DNA from: Bacillota bacterium
GTDB taxonomy: Bacteria; Bacillota; Clostridia; DSM-8532
Direction of reading: 5' to 3'
Assembly: GCA_023443745.1 (NCBI GenBank)
Contig: JAEZTB010000064.1
Span: 124,001 to 188,000 of the forward strand
Length of the DNA: 64,000 bases
The position numbers were made by a program, and so were the translations under genes. Positions 34,437 to 44,772 of this stretch are shown piece after piece. The notes beneath the pieces are model-generated. The model was not told the DNA's origin, ran no database searches, and was given only the letters and a program-made list of their open reading frames with translations. Each line of letters begins with the position of its first letter. Position 1 is the first letter of the stretch.

Positions 34437-36290
34437 CTATTGATGGCTAACATGCTTGGTCATCATATCCCTGAGCTTATCAATATTTTTTCCGGCAGCG
34501 TTTTTTATGTTGGTCGTCAGCTGATTCAGTAATTCACGCATCTGATCAGCCTCTACGTACCGTTTTACCTTAAGAGATGTTGTCTTGATAAGTTCATCAT
34601 AGCCGTATACATAATAACGAATTGCTTTGTATACCGGCATTAATTTATTGATATCCTTAATAGCTGTATCCAGAAGCTTCTTTATTTCATTTTCATCATC
34701 CGGTGATGCGAGCAGGCTGCTGATTTGTTCCTTATCAAGAATTATTTTGGCACATATATCGATTGTTCCGTCGGCCGCTGCTTCACCCCAAACCATGGAT
34801 TCCTTTACATAATCCAGTTTGTTGATATGAAATTCCAACTCCTCAGGAAACACCTTCTTACCGTTTTTCAAAACTATCATGGATTTTACCCGGCCTGTTA
34901 CATGAATAAGGCCACGCTTATCAATACATCCTAAATCTCCAGTATGAAACCATCCATCTCGAATAGCTTCTTTCGTTGCCTCTTCGTTCTTCCAGTAGCC
35001 CATCATAACGGTCTTTGCCTTAACGACAAGTTCTCCGGAGCCGGTCTCATCGGGATTGGCAATGGCGACTGTAATGCCCGGCAAGGGTTCCCCGCAGGTT
35101 CCAGCCTTACGCACGCGGTCACTTCCTCCAGAAACAACGGGAGAGGTTTCAGTAAGGCCATACCCCTGATATACCCTCACCCCAATATTTTCATACCAGT
35201 TGGCTGTCTGGGGCTCCATGGCGGCGCCGCCGGTTACAATAACACGAAGTCTTCCGCCCAAAGCCTCCAACAACTGCTTAAAGAGCTTTCTTCTTAGATC
35301 AAGACCTGTATATCGAAGGGCATTTGTAACCCCCATCAAGGCTCTAACCTTTTTATACAAACCTTTTTTCTTCAGCTCATCAAACATACGGCTCTTGAAT
35401 TTGTCAAAGATTAATGGAACACCAACCAAGCAATCAGGCTTATATTCGGAAAGATTTTTTGATAGATACTTAAGCCCGTCACTAATGGCTATGGTCATCC
35501 CCAAATAGAGTGGGAATAGTAAACCAGCTGTATTTTCAAAGGTATGATGAAGCGGTAAAATGGATAGCACCGATTCACCCGGCTTAAATCGGACAACGCC
35601 GCCAAGAGCTAAAACATCAGCACAAACATTGCTATGATTAAGCATAACAGCCTTAGAGGTTGACGATGTTCCCGATGTAAAAAGCAGAATACTCAAGGCT
35701 AATGGATCAATTTTAGTATTTATGTACTGGTCGAAACCAGAATCAAGAAGGTCGTTGCCTTGGATTAAAAGCTTTGGGAAGGAATAAAAGCCAGGCCGCA
35801 TAACATCCTCTTCATTTTGCGGATTCATGCAGATAATGGCCTTGAGCTTTGTATTATTCACGGATAATGTCTCGACAGCAGACTGAAAAGCATTGGAGTA
35901 GACCAAAACGTCTACTTCTCCCCGTTCCAGCATGGGTCCTATTTCATTGGGTGGAAGCATTCTGTCCAGAGGTACGGCAATCCCGACACCATTAACAGTA
36001 GCCATATAGGATACAATCCATTCATACCGATTCTCACCAATAATGGCAACACGGCTATTGGATAATCCAAGTTCCAAAAGAGAACTGCCGAGTGAATTTA
36101 CATCCCGTACAAATTGACTGTAGGTCCTGTTCTCAGTGGGTTTTTGAGGATCATTGCGAAATTTAAAGGCAATCTGATCTCCATAATTGGCCTCACATTT
36201 TTGCAGCATGTCTTTTAGACTATCAATATTGGTTGTTTGATATAAGGGTTTCCTTTCTGTAATGTTGATTATTTTAAGTGTATCTTTCAT
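34437..36290 (-). CDS. AMP-binding long-chain fatty acyl-CoA synthetase-like protein
   Basis: 617 residues of the ANL superfamily. The P-loop-like LFTSGTSSTSKAV near 205, YQGYGLTETSP near 380, the GWFHTGDLG block near 450 and RVKSMIVLKNGKKVFPEELE near 470 are present, so it should activate a carboxylic acid as acyl-AMP and transfer it to CoA or a carrier. The overall layout (N-terminal TYSQFV, C-terminal KRYVEAD) is that of the FadD15-like long-chain enzymes. AAGGGGG precedes the ATG. Stands alone between pta and the transglutaminase operon. Confidence 0.88.
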   Translation of the reverse strand: MKDTLKIINITERKPLYQTTNIDSLKDMLQKCEANYGDQIAFKFRNDPQKPTENRTYSQFVRDVNSLGSSLLELGLSNSRVAIIGENRYEWIVSYMATVNGVGIAVPLDRMLPPNEIGPMLERGEVDVLVYSNAFQSAVETLSVNNTKLKAIICMNPQNEEDVMRPGFYSFPKLLIQGNDLLDSGFDQYINTKIDPLALSILLFTSGTSSTSKAVMLNHSNVCADVLALGGVVRFKPGESVLSILPLHHTFENTAGLLFPLYLGMTIAISDGLKYLSKNLSEYKPDCLVGVPLIFDKFKSRMFDELKKKGLYKKVRALMGVTNALRYTGLDLRRKLFKQLLEALGGRLRVIVTGGAAMEPQTANWYENIGVRVYQGYGLTETSPVVSGGSDRVRKAGTCGEPLPGITVAIANPDETGSGELVVKAKTVMMGYWKNEEATKEAIRDGWFHTGDLGCIDKRGLIHVTGRVKSMIVLKNGKKVFPEELEFHINKLDYVKESMVWGEAAADGTIDICAKIILDKEQISSLLASPDDENEIKKLLDTAIKDINKLMPVYKAIRYYVYGYDELIKTTSLKVKRYVEADQMRELLNQLTTNIKNAAGKNIDKLRDMMTKHVSHQ

Positions 36291-36420
36291 TAAAATCTAG
36301 TCCCCCTTGTAGAAAACAGACATTCTACATTGTGATGCTTTAATCATAACACTACAAAAATATATTGTACATATCATAGTTCATATAATAATAAACTTTT
36401 GTTCATTTATGACAAAATAT

Positions 36421-38958
36421 CTAAATGCCTAAAATCATCATACGTAGGGGCATGTAACGCTTAATACCCAGCTCCTTTATAATGGATTTTCTCAATTGCC
36501 TGGCTAAACGTTCCATAAGCCGGAGCTCTTCTATGCTGACCTCATGGCTTCCATAGCGTACCTTAACAAAAATATCTGTCACAACCATAAAATTTGATTC
36601 ACTGAACATATACATCTGATCGACTCTTTTGCTGAATTCACCGGCAGTTTCACCGGGTCTCACAGACGTACCCACATGTGAAAACCAGTTAAGCATCAAT
36701 TCATAAAGCACGATGACCTTTTTCCCGCCTTTTAATCCTCTCATCCTGAGAGTACCGATCCATGAGGCTGCCAGGTTTACTATATAAGAGAGTATGATTA
36801 GTCCGCACAAAATCCAGGGTATATACTTGGCATAACGGCCAAACGAAGCTTGAGACCCTTGGTTATCACCAACAGGATAATATCCAGGACCCTCATCTTG
36901 CTGGTAATTCTCCATAAGATCTTCAAGACCGGGCATATCGGGATAGTATCCACCCATTGCTGATTTTGTTTCGGCCAGATAATCCATAGTACCTGCATAG
37001 GCCGGGGTAGGCTCAAAGATCAGCCAGCCAAAGCCCTCGAAATAAACCTCCACCCAGGCATGAGCGTTTCTGTTGGTGACAATATATATGTCATCATCAT
37101 TGGAATTTTCCGGCAGTACATACCCTTCAACATAACGGGCCGGAATATTCAAGGAGCGTAAAAGAATGCTCATCGCAGTTGAAAAGTACGTACAATAGCC
37201 CTTATTATCATCAAATAGGAAATAATCAACAAAGTCTCTTCCTCCAGGGATACGGCTGGTATTATAGGTATAGGAGAAATTTTTTCTGAGGTAGCTTTCA
37301 ATAGCAATAACCTTCTCGTAATCAGATTTACAGCTCCCAGTCAGCCGTTTAGCCAAATCCTTAACCCTTTGCGGAACGGCTTCGTCAATTATGGTATATT
37401 CACTTGCAATGGTTGATGCTCGGAATTCAAGCATTTCCAGAATATCTATTTTGCGAACTGTTTCTTCGATCTCCGGAGTGGTAATCAAAATGTCAAATTC
37501 AGCACTTTCACTGTCGGATTTGGTTAACCTTCCAGTGATCGTGTAATCAGATGGCAGAGACAGCAATTCCGCTTCCTCCATAAGCTTCTGATACTTTTCC
37601 ATGAGCATGTTCCTGGCATCCGTATAAAGACCGCGTCGGCTAAAGGTCAATGCCTTTTTTAATAAGGGATCTCCGTACATGGGCTGAACATAATCCACCT
37701 TATAGTTGGAACCGGATGGCAGCTTGGGACTTGTAATGGCTGTACCATGGGTGTCCTGTGACAGTGCAAGAGGCGTATTATCGGAAAACATCACAGGCAT
37801 AATGCTCTTAAGGGGCAGGAACACAGTACGTGTAGTCATATTCCGAAACTTTATCTCAAGCGAATAGGTTGGAAAAAGGAGCTCGATGAGATTCTCCTGC
37901 GAGAGGGATTGTAGAAGCTGCTTGTCATCGTCGGTTGCATCCGGGAATAATTCATCGACAGGAAGGTTTATCCAGCCTGTTCGTGTTTCGTCCAAATCGC
38001 TTTCGATCTCAGTTGACCCTGTTTTATATACGCCTAAAGCATTATGTCCCCATGAGTTATTCTCATACAAGGCATATGCTGCACCTCTAAGATAGGTGCG
38101 CTTTTCAGCCTTCACTTCCATGACCACGGTACTGTTGGGTCTTATAGGCCCACCCAATCGTTGAGATCTTGAATTAAATCCTGTAGAGGCAAGTGTGAAA
38201 AACTCCATATTATTTGAGCTGAATCGTTGTTCAAAAGTATCAATGACGGACATGATCTTGGAATCAAGCCAGGGCCACTCAATGGGATGTTCCTTTTTGG
38301 GTATAAATGCCACAACCAGGATAAGAATGAGTGCGAATGGAATAGTAAAGAGCATGAAATTTCCCAGGGGCATATTTTCTGCAACAAGCCCCTGCCTCTT
38401 TTTCCTGATATAAACATGCCTGACATAGGAAAGTATGGTGAGTGTGCAAAACAAAGCAAACAGCCACCTACTCTCCTTGGCGGTCATATAATAGGAAAAC
38501 AAGGCCATAGCCAAGGTTACACCAGTAAGAATAAAAAAACTAAAGCTTTTTTTATAAAACAGAACCACAATTATAGCAGCAATAAGAGAAGATAATAGCA
38601 TAAACACATGGGTGAATAACATCATATCCGCACCTTGACGGGGCTCATTGTATGCAATTCTGTACCAGAGCTCAATAACTCCCTCAACTATCTTGAGAAC
38701 CGGCCTTGAATAAGGTGTCTCAACCCAGCAAAGAAAGGTTATGATTAAGGTTGCCAGTCCGGATAATCCAAGGAATAGTATTCTGGTTACTCGTGTCAAA
38801 AAAAAGAGGGTCATAAGCCCGTAAACGGAGCCAGATAATAACAATAGCTCCAGTACAGGCACCTGTGGATAGAGAATGACTGCCATGAAGAAAACTAAAA
38901 GAGTGTTATAGGCAAAACCAATAATAAAGTTTGAAAGACCATCAAGCCTTGCCTTCAT
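36421..38958 (-). CDS. TgpA-like membrane transglutaminase with C-terminal DUF4129-like region
   Basis: 845 residues. The first 220 or so carry about six to seven hydrophobic segments; a large outside loop follows, with the transglutaminase core near 580-660 (Cys589 in KGYCTYF, His633 in NAHAWVEV, and FEPTP for the third position). A further membrane segment lies near 725, and the final 110 residues are cytoplasmic and DUF4129-like. Its start overlaps the DUF58 gene by 17 bases. The MoxR-DUF58-TgpA set is widespread and probably handles envelope protein processing or assembly; its exact substrate is unknown. Confidence 0.85.
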   Translation of the reverse strand: MKARLDGLSNFIIGFAYNTLLVFFMAVILYPQVPVLELLLLSGSVYGLMTLFFLTRVTRILFLGLSGLATLIITFLCWVETPYSRPVLKIVEGVIELWYRIAYNEPRQGADMMLFTHVFMLLSSLIAAIIVVLFYKKSFSFFILTGVTLAMALFSYYMTAKESRWLFALFCTLTILSYVRHVYIRKKRQGLVAENMPLGNFMLFTIPFALILILVVAFIPKKEHPIEWPWLDSKIMSVIDTFEQRFSSNNMEFFTLASTGFNSRSQRLGGPIRPNSTVVMEVKAEKRTYLRGAAYALYENNSWGHNALGVYKTGSTEIESDLDETRTGWINLPVDELFPDATDDDKQLLQSLSQENLIELLFPTYSLEIKFRNMTTRTVFLPLKSIMPVMFSDNTPLALSQDTHGTAITSPKLPSGSNYKVDYVQPMYGDPLLKKALTFSRRGLYTDARNMLMEKYQKLMEEAELLSLPSDYTITGRLTKSDSESAEFDILITTPEIEETVRKIDILEMLEFRASTIASEYTIIDEAVPQRVKDLAKRLTGSCKSDYEKVIAIESYLRKNFSYTYNTSRIPGGRDFVDYFLFDDNKGYCTYFSTAMSILLRSLNIPARYVEGYVLPENSNDDDIYIVTNRNAHAWVEVYFEGFGWLIFEPTPAYAGTMDYLAETKSAMGGYYPDMPGLEDLMENYQQDEGPGYYPVGDNQGSQASFGRYAKYIPWILCGLIILSYIVNLAASWIGTLRMRGLKGGKKVIVLYELMLNWFSHVGTSVRPGETAGEFSKRVDQMYMFSESNFMVVTDIFVKVRYGSHEVSIEELRLMERLARQLRKSIIKELGIKRYMPLRMMILGI

Positions 38959-40252
38959 AGGCCTTTACCCCCACTTTAACGGTATCTTCTTTTACCTCTT
39001 GCTGGGAACCTTCCATCTGAATAACCGAAGGCTCCAGCTTATAGGTGCGTATATTATTTTTCATCATCATGTCTTCAACATCCTGATAGGTTAATCCATT
39101 ATTCCCATATGCACCTTGAAGCTTAATATAATATAGCTCCAGATCAAAGCCTTTATTTTTGATATGAAAGCCTTCACGAATGATATCTTCATCAATATAA
39201 AGGGTGAAAAGATAGACCAAATGGCTGTTCTGCTCCGTCTCTGAAAAATATTCTATGGCTTCTTTGAAATCATAATTTTTATCAAATTTTACCTCAGACA
39301 AAAGCACATAAATATCTTGAAACTCAATGTAATTAGAAGCTTTAAGGCTTATGGGACCATCCTTATAAAAACAAAGCTTTACATTTACATTCTGCTTTAC
39401 AAGATAGCTTATTTGAGAAACCATTTCTTCTATAAGACAATCCTCTTTAATAAGTGTATCCTCATTCAGTTTTTCAGGGTTTTGAAGGTTAAGAATAACC
39501 ACCACATCGTTGTCAAGCTCGTTACGAGTCTCTTTTACCATGGTTTTTCCCAGTTTGGAGGAAAGTTTCCAGTGTATTTTTCTGAAGCTGTCACCATAGG
39601 CATATTCACGAATATCAACCAGTTCATCATTGCCTGCCTCCTTATAGCCTGAAGACAGGTCTCCCTCTGAGATACGGGTAACAGGTACATCTCTGTTCAA
39701 AATATCAACAATTCTTGGCTCAACTAAAATATTCTTCGTTTCCAGAGGTTGAAAGGTATACGAGAATAACCCAAGGAGGTCGTTGATGCGAATGCTTTTT
39801 ACACCAATATCATACCGTCCTCTGAAAAAAAGCGGCATTTTATATTGGAATTCACGCGTTGAAAAGGGAGATAAAGAAAGTCGCATGCTTTTTAGACTCT
39901 TACATATAATTTGCCCTTCCATTTGCATGTGAACCGTGATATAAGGCATGTAAAAGAAGGAACTGTTTTGTAGAATCAAATGATAATAAGCGAACTCGCC
40001 TTTTATGAAAGTTCGCTCATTCAAACGTTCACTCATGCGAAATAATGCACACGTGACAACAAGATGTAACAACGACATTACTGGAAGTGCCAGAGCTAAA
40101 TATAGAAGTGTATATGGAAAGTAGCCACCAAAAAAATAGGCATAGATAAGACATATGAAAAGCACAGCCACATAACGGATAATGTTCTGCTTATGGTTTC
40201 GCTTCTCTTTGCCAATCAGTGATACGTCATCATCAGGCTCAGGTCTTACCAT
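38942..40252 (-). CDS. DUF58 domain protein (vWA-like partner of MoxR)
   Basis: 436 residues. Two adjacent membrane segments near 25-65, then a beta-rich region, and the DUF58 block near 200-235 (VDIREYAYGDSFRKIHWKLSSK), which is very typical. The C-terminal half has a von Willebrand A-like pattern. GAGGGGGG lies upstream of the ATG. It is the middle gene between the MoxR ATPase and the membrane transglutaminase and is expected to be remodelled by MoxR. Confidence 0.85.
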   Translation of the reverse strand: MVRPEPDDDVSLIGKEKRNHKQNIIRYVAVLFICLIYAYFFGGYFPYTLLYLALALPVMSLLHLVVTCALFRMSERLNERTFIKGEFAYYHLILQNSSFFYMPYITVHMQMEGQIICKSLKSMRLSLSPFSTREFQYKMPLFFRGRYDIGVKSIRINDLLGLFSYTFQPLETKNILVEPRIVDILNRDVPVTRISEGDLSSGYKEAGNDELVDIREYAYGDSFRKIHWKLSSKLGKTMVKETRNELDNDVVVILNLQNPEKLNEDTLIKEDCLIEEMVSQISYLVKQNVNVKLCFYKDGPISLKASNYIEFQDIYVLLSEVKFDKNYDFKEAIEYFSETEQNSHLVYLFTLYIDEDIIREGFHIKNKGFDLELYYIKLQGAYGNNGLTYQDVEDMMMKNNIRTYKLEPSVIQMEGSQQEVKEDTVKVGVKAYEGKA

Positions 40253-40288
40253 AAGAGTTCCCCCCTCTTCCTTATAAAAATTACTTCA

Positions 40289-41236
40289 TTACCGGTTAGC
40301 CAAAAGGGGTATCTTCATATTCTTTATGATGTCGGAAATAATACTTTCGTTTGTTACACGCTTGATCTTAGCTTCCTGCTTCAGCATGAGACGGTGGCTT
40401 AAAACTGGTACTGCAAGATCGCGTATATCTTCGGGTATGACATAATCACGGCCATCGAAAAGTGCCGAGGCCTGGGCGGCGCGAAACAGACTGATGGATG
40501 CCCGGGGGCTGCAGCCCAGCATAGTATGCTCATGTCGTCTTGTAGCGGATATGATGTCAACAATGTAACCTGCAAGGCTTTCTTCGATCTTGATGTCTCG
40601 GACCATTTTTTGAATGGCCATGAGTTCATCAAAGGTAACCACCGCCTCAAGCTCGTTTAAGGGATTGCTCTTCTGGAATCGGTAAAGAATACTGACCTCT
40701 TCGGCTCGGGACGGATAACCCATGGTAATCTTCATAAGGAAGCGGTCCAGTTGTGCTTCTGGTAAGGGATAAGTGCCCATATACTCCACGGGGTTTTGAG
40801 TGGCAATAACCATAAAAGGTTCAGGTACTTTATAGGCTTTCCCGTCAACGGTGACCTGTTTTTCTTCCATAACCTCCAGCATGCTGGCCTGGGTTTTGGG
40901 AGAGGTTCTGTTAATTTCATCAGCTAGTATGACATTGCTCATGATATTGCCATGACGATATTCAAATTCATTGGTCTTTTGATTATATACCGTGAATCCT
41001 GTTATGTCGGAGGGCAGAATATCCGGGGTGAATTGAATACGGTTAAAGGACAGGCCCACAGATTTGGCCATGGCATATGCCATAGTTGTTTTACCTATTC
41101 CAGGTACATCTTCAATGAGAACATGACCCGATGCGGTAAGGGATATGACCATCAATCTTGCCGGTCCTTCCTTTCCCACAAGGATTTTGGACATATTATC
41201 GACAATTTTCTTCATGACGGTTTGGGTCTCTTTCAT
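40289..41236 (-). CDS. MoxR-family AAA+ ATPase
   Basis: 315 residues. Walker A GVPGIGKTT-type loop (EDVPGIGKTTMAYA, near 40), Walker B VILADEINRTSPKTQ near 100, sensor 1 ATQNP near 140, and arginine-finger block ASPRASI-like (GCSPRASISL) near 245. The frame extends to 41299, but ATG 41236 has GGAGGGC 9 nt upstream. First gene of the MoxR-DUF58-transglutaminase operon; acts as a chaperone-like ATPase in the cytoplasm. Confidence 0.93.
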   Translation of the reverse strand: MKETQTVMKKIVDNMSKILVGKEGPARLMVISLTASGHVLIEDVPGIGKTTMAYAMAKSVGLSFNRIQFTPDILPSDITGFTVYNQKTNEFEYRHGNIMSNVILADEINRTSPKTQASMLEVMEEKQVTVDGKAYKVPEPFMVIATQNPVEYMGTYPLPEAQLDRFLMKITMGYPSRAEEVSILYRFQKSNPLNELEAVVTFDELMAIQKMVRDIKIEESLAGYIVDIISATRRHEHTMLGCSPRASISLFRAAQASALFDGRDYVIPEDIRDLAVPVLSHRLMLKQEAKIKRVTNESIISDIIKNMKIPLLANR

Positions 41237-41364
41237 ACAAGTGCCCTCCATATCCTTTTTGGATAATTTTATCAGTAATATCATTAATAGTGAAGACAAA
41301 TTTTTGTCATTTTGTGTGAAATATTAACAGCCAAATTTTATCCAAAATTAACATTGCCGAATCA

Positions 41365-42576
41365 TTATTCATAACGCAAAGCCTCTATGGGATCCAGCCT
41401 AGCTGCTTTTCTTGCAGGGTATATTCCAAAAAAGATACCGACTGCGGAAGAAAATAATATAGCTACAATAACGATCTGAGGAGATATGGACGGGGTTATT
41501 CCTGCAAATTGCCCTAAGCCATAAGCACCGGCCACACCAAGAATCAAACCAATGATCCCACCTATGCATGAAATAATCACCGACTCGGTAAGAAATTGAA
41601 ACAAAATATGACCCGTCTTTGCACCAATGGCCTTTCTGATGCCTATTTCGCGAGTCCGCTCGGTTACTGACACCAGCATGATATTCATGACCCCCACCCC
41701 GCCGACTAAAAGTGAAATGGCGGCAACAGCAGCTATGAAGGTCGTAAAAATGCCCAGTACTGTGTTAATCTGATCCAACTGCTTCATCATGGATTCAGCC
41801 CTGTAAACCTCGCGATCCCGGTTACCATGACGATTAACCAGCATATTTTTTGCAATGACACCCGCAGCTTCCGAGTTTTCCTTGGAATCAGCCATTATAA
41901 CCAATTCATCCGTAATGTTTTCTTCAGAATAAATGATGTTTAAAAATGTCGCCGGAAGATAAACGATAACCGGCATATTATCCTCAGCCATATCTCCGAA
42001 CATGTCAAACTGGCTCTTTATTACACCTACGAGCATAACCTTTTTTGTACTGTTTTGAGGCCCTACATTAATCGATTTTCCTACTACAGCATTGGTACCA
42101 AAAAGCTTTTTAGCTGCGCCTTCATCAATAAGAGCCACCGGCTTGGCTTCCTCGGATTCATTTTTATTGTAAAATCGGCCATCCACCAACTCTATATTAT
42201 TTATGGAAAAAAGATCCTCATTTCCCCCATAAAGAAGGGCTCTTTTAGACTTGTTTTCAGATTGTACTATCCCTTGTTTATTAATGACAGGCGTAGCATA
42301 TTTGACGACCTCTATCTTTTCTTTAATCTGCCTTATATCTTCAAAGGTGATATAGTCACTCTTTTCAGCATCAACCCCTTTAACCTTGATGCTGACAGTA
42401 GATGCTCCAATTTTTTCAAATTCTCCGGTAATGGTGGTTTGCCCGCCTTGGCCCAGAGATACAATGGCAATGACCGAACTGATGCCTATAATGATTCCCA
42501 GCATGGTAAGAAAGGAGCGCATTTTATTGGACAAGATGCTCTCTATAGCCATTTTAATGTTTTCAAACAAATTCAT
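41365..42576 (-). CDS. ABC transporter permease, MacB/FtsX type
   Basis: 403 residues. One N-terminal membrane helix (SNKMRSFLTMLGIIIGISSVIAIVSLG), a MacB-like extracytoplasmic core domain (about 45-250) and three C-terminal helices with the conserved VTERTREIGIRKAIGAK block near 310 and ARLDPIEALRYE at the end. It works as mechanotransmission permease together with the ATPase and adaptor just upstream in the operon. Likely substrates are peptides, drugs or lipoprotein-like cargo; this cannot be narrowed down. Confidence 0.92.
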   Translation of the reverse strand: MNLFENIKMAIESILSNKMRSFLTMLGIIIGISSVIAIVSLGQGGQTTITGEFEKIGASTVSIKVKGVDAEKSDYITFEDIRQIKEKIEVVKYATPVINKQGIVQSENKSKRALLYGGNEDLFSINNIELVDGRFYNKNESEEAKPVALIDEGAAKKLFGTNAVVGKSINVGPQNSTKKVMLVGVIKSQFDMFGDMAEDNMPVIVYLPATFLNIIYSEENITDELVIMADSKENSEAAGVIAKNMLVNRHGNRDREVYRAESMMKQLDQINTVLGIFTTFIAAVAAISLLVGGVGVMNIMLVSVTERTREIGIRKAIGAKTGHILFQFLTESVIISCIGGIIGLILGVAGAYGLGQFAGITPSISPQIVIVAILFSSAVGIFFGIYPARKAARLDPIEALRYE

Positions 42577-42587
42577 ACTTCCACCCC

Positions 42588-43280
42588 CTACAGAACAATA
42601 CGGTTTTCTACCGGACTATCATCAATGATATTTCCGTCACGCATCTTGATGATACGCTTTGAAAACCTGGCTACATCGGACTCATGTGTAACCATAAGAA
42701 TGGTGGCTCCGTCATCATTGAGCTCCTGGATAATCCTCATGATTTCTTCGGTAACCTTGGTATCCAGATTACCTGTGGGTTCATCAGCCAAGATAACTGA
42801 TGGCTTGTTGACAATAGCACGGGCTATGGCAACTCTTTGCTTCTGGCCTCCCGAGATTTCATTGGGACGGTGGCGGATACGATCGCTGAGATCAACTCTT
42901 TTCAATGCCTCAAGAGCCTTTTCGCGTCTTTCTTTGGGTGGAATACCTGCATAGACCATGGGAAGCTCCACATTATCCAGAATAGTTATACGCGGAAGAA
43001 GATTAAAGGATTGAAAAACAAAGCCGATTTCCTTGTTTCTGATTGTTGCCAGCTCGTTATCGGATAGACCAGAAATGTCCTTGCCGTTTAAAATATATTT
43101 TCCGGAGGTCATTTTATCCAGACACCCAAGTACATTCATCATGGTAGACTTGCCACAGCCCGATGGTCCCATAATGGAGGCAAATTCACCGGGCTCTATA
43201 TGCATAGAGACCCCCTTAAGTGCTGTCAGCTTGATATCACCAGTTGTATAAACCTTTTCTACGCTTTCTATTTTAATCAT
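42588..43280 (-). CDS. ABC transporter ATP-binding protein, MacB/LolD type
   Basis: 230 residues. Walker A GPSGCGKST near 39, Q-loop FQSFNLLPR, signature ISGGQKQR near 143, Walker B VILADEPTGNLD near 160 and the switch His in THE. Its start overlaps the adaptor gene by 4 bases and its stop is 11 bases before the permease gene, so the three form one export system. Confidence 0.94.
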   Translation of the reverse strand: MIKIESVEKVYTTGDIKLTALKGVSMHIEPGEFASIMGPSGCGKSTMMNVLGCLDKMTSGKYILNGKDISGLSDNELATIRNKEIGFVFQSFNLLPRITILDNVELPMVYAGIPPKERREKALEALKRVDLSDRIRHRPNEISGGQKQRVAIARAIVNKPSVILADEPTGNLDTKVTEEIMRIIQELNDDGATILMVTHESDVARFSKRIIKMRDGNIIDDSPVENRIVL

Positions 43281-44437
43281 TGTTTCCCACCCTCTGCCAA
43301 TACCACGGTGCCATCCCGGATTTCAATAGAAGGGTTGGAAATGACAGTATCACCTTCGAAAAGGCCCTCAATAATCTCGGCCTGGGTATCGGACTGAAGT
43401 CCTATTTTAACCTTGGTCAAGGCCGCTTTTCCGTTTTTAACGGCAAACACACTGACATTGTCATCCCGATCATATTGCAGGCATTCTATGGGCAGGGTCA
43501 AAACCTGTTTGGCCTCTCCTATTAAAATATCGGCGTTTATATCAAAATCAATTTTTAAGTATCCATCAGGATTTTCTATATCTATTTCAGCCCGAAGAGT
43601 AGCATCACTGGCCATACCCATCTCTTTTGAGGCAGCTGGCTCAATAAAAGCGACCTTACCTGTGTAAGAATTATTGCTGTTTTTTAAAAAGACCTTTTGT
43701 CCAACCCGGATCTTGGCCGCATCAAATTTACCAAGATGAATAATTCCCTTGAGGTTATCGAGCTGTTGAACCACAAAAGCAGGCTGGCTCATGCTTAAGG
43801 GTGAACCTTCAATGGCATTGACTGCGGTAACAGTCCCGTCAAATTCTGCCTTTAAGCCGTCTTTTACCTTATTAAGCCTTTCCCGGGCTGATTTTAAAGA
43901 AAGCTCAGCCATGGCTATAGAATTGTCCATGAGTTGGATCTTTTCCTTGGAAATGGTTTGCAGGGATTTTCTTTTTTGGATCAAAGTCTGAATATTGACA
44001 ATATCCTGAGGATTGCTGCTGCCATCAAGGGCATATATCTGCTCATCCAAATCAATAATCTCTTTTTCAATCTGATCCTTTTGGTTGAGAAGTTCTTCCT
44101 TATTCAGGATGGCATTGTCCAATTGAATCTCGGCTTGTCTTACGGATGTTTCAAGATCCGAAAGGTCATAGGTCAAAAGGATATCCCCATTTTTAACCTT
44201 TTGCCCCACCTCAACATTAATCTGCTCCACAGTATACTGGGCAGAACCCATATAATTCTTTGATTTTTTTGACTGTACCAATGCGTTGGTTGAAAGAAGT
44301 GTCTTGATATCCCCTTTCATTACTTTTACTGTCTTAATTTCGGGCAGCTTTTGTTTTTTCTGGCTATTGACCACAACAACTGCTAAAGCGACCAATACAA
44401 ATACAGTGATAAAGGCTGCGATTTTTCTTTTTTTCAT
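43277..44437 (-). CDS. HlyD/RND-type adaptor (efflux periplasmic adaptor-like) protein
   Basis: 386 residues. N-terminal membrane anchor (about 5-24), a lipoyl-like half domain, a coiled-coil hairpin (about 85-170, rich in Glu, Gln and Lys), the second lipoyl half (FDGTVTAVNAIEGSPL) and beta-barrel domains. The frame extends to 44491, but ATG 44437 has GGAG 8 nt upstream and begins with the usual KKRK anchor. In Gram-positives such adaptors guide substrate across the cell wall side of MacB-type permeases. First gene of the operon; I see only a weak promoter (TATAAT near 44530). Confidence 0.9.
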   Translation of the reverse strand: MKKRKIAAFITVFVLVALAVVVVNSQKKQKLPEIKTVKVMKGDIKTLLSTNALVQSKKSKNYMGSAQYTVEQINVEVGQKVKNGDILLTYDLSDLETSVRQAEIQLDNAILNKEELLNQKDQIEKEIIDLDEQIYALDGSSNPQDIVNIQTLIQKRKSLQTISKEKIQLMDNSIAMAELSLKSARERLNKVKDGLKAEFDGTVTAVNAIEGSPLSMSQPAFVVQQLDNLKGIIHLGKFDAAKIRVGQKVFLKNSNNSYTGKVAFIEPAASKEMGMASDATLRAEIDIENPDGYLKIDFDINADILIGEAKQVLTLPIECLQYDRDDNVSVFAVKNGKAALTKVKIGLQSDTQAEIIEGLFEGDTVISNPSIEIRDGTVVLAEGGKQ

Positions 44438-44772
44438 TATGTGACTCCTTACTGAAGCAATATATCTATTCCGGTTGTATTTTTTTATCAATCAGGATAA
44501 TTTTAGTAAAACCATAAATTCTATGTTTCCCCACTAGGATTATATACTAACTTAAAGCCTTTTTGTCTGAGGAAAATCGCTGTTTCAATCAATTATGGTC
44601 AAGTATTTCTTCGATAAAACACGAATCAAAAGAAATAGCATTGCCGCCATTACTTCCTTTTTCATGCTTTTTAATACATTTTTTTATTTAATGCCATAAC
44701 CATGGATTGTGGCACTGCTTAAAAATCATAATAAGCGTAGAATGATGAAAACCTATTGAGGAAGTGATATTC

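Noticed and set aside
42055..42954. 299-codon plus-strand ORF
   Set aside because: It lies antisense to the MacB-type permease and ATPase, both with intact motifs, and has no ribosome binding site; a shadow frame.
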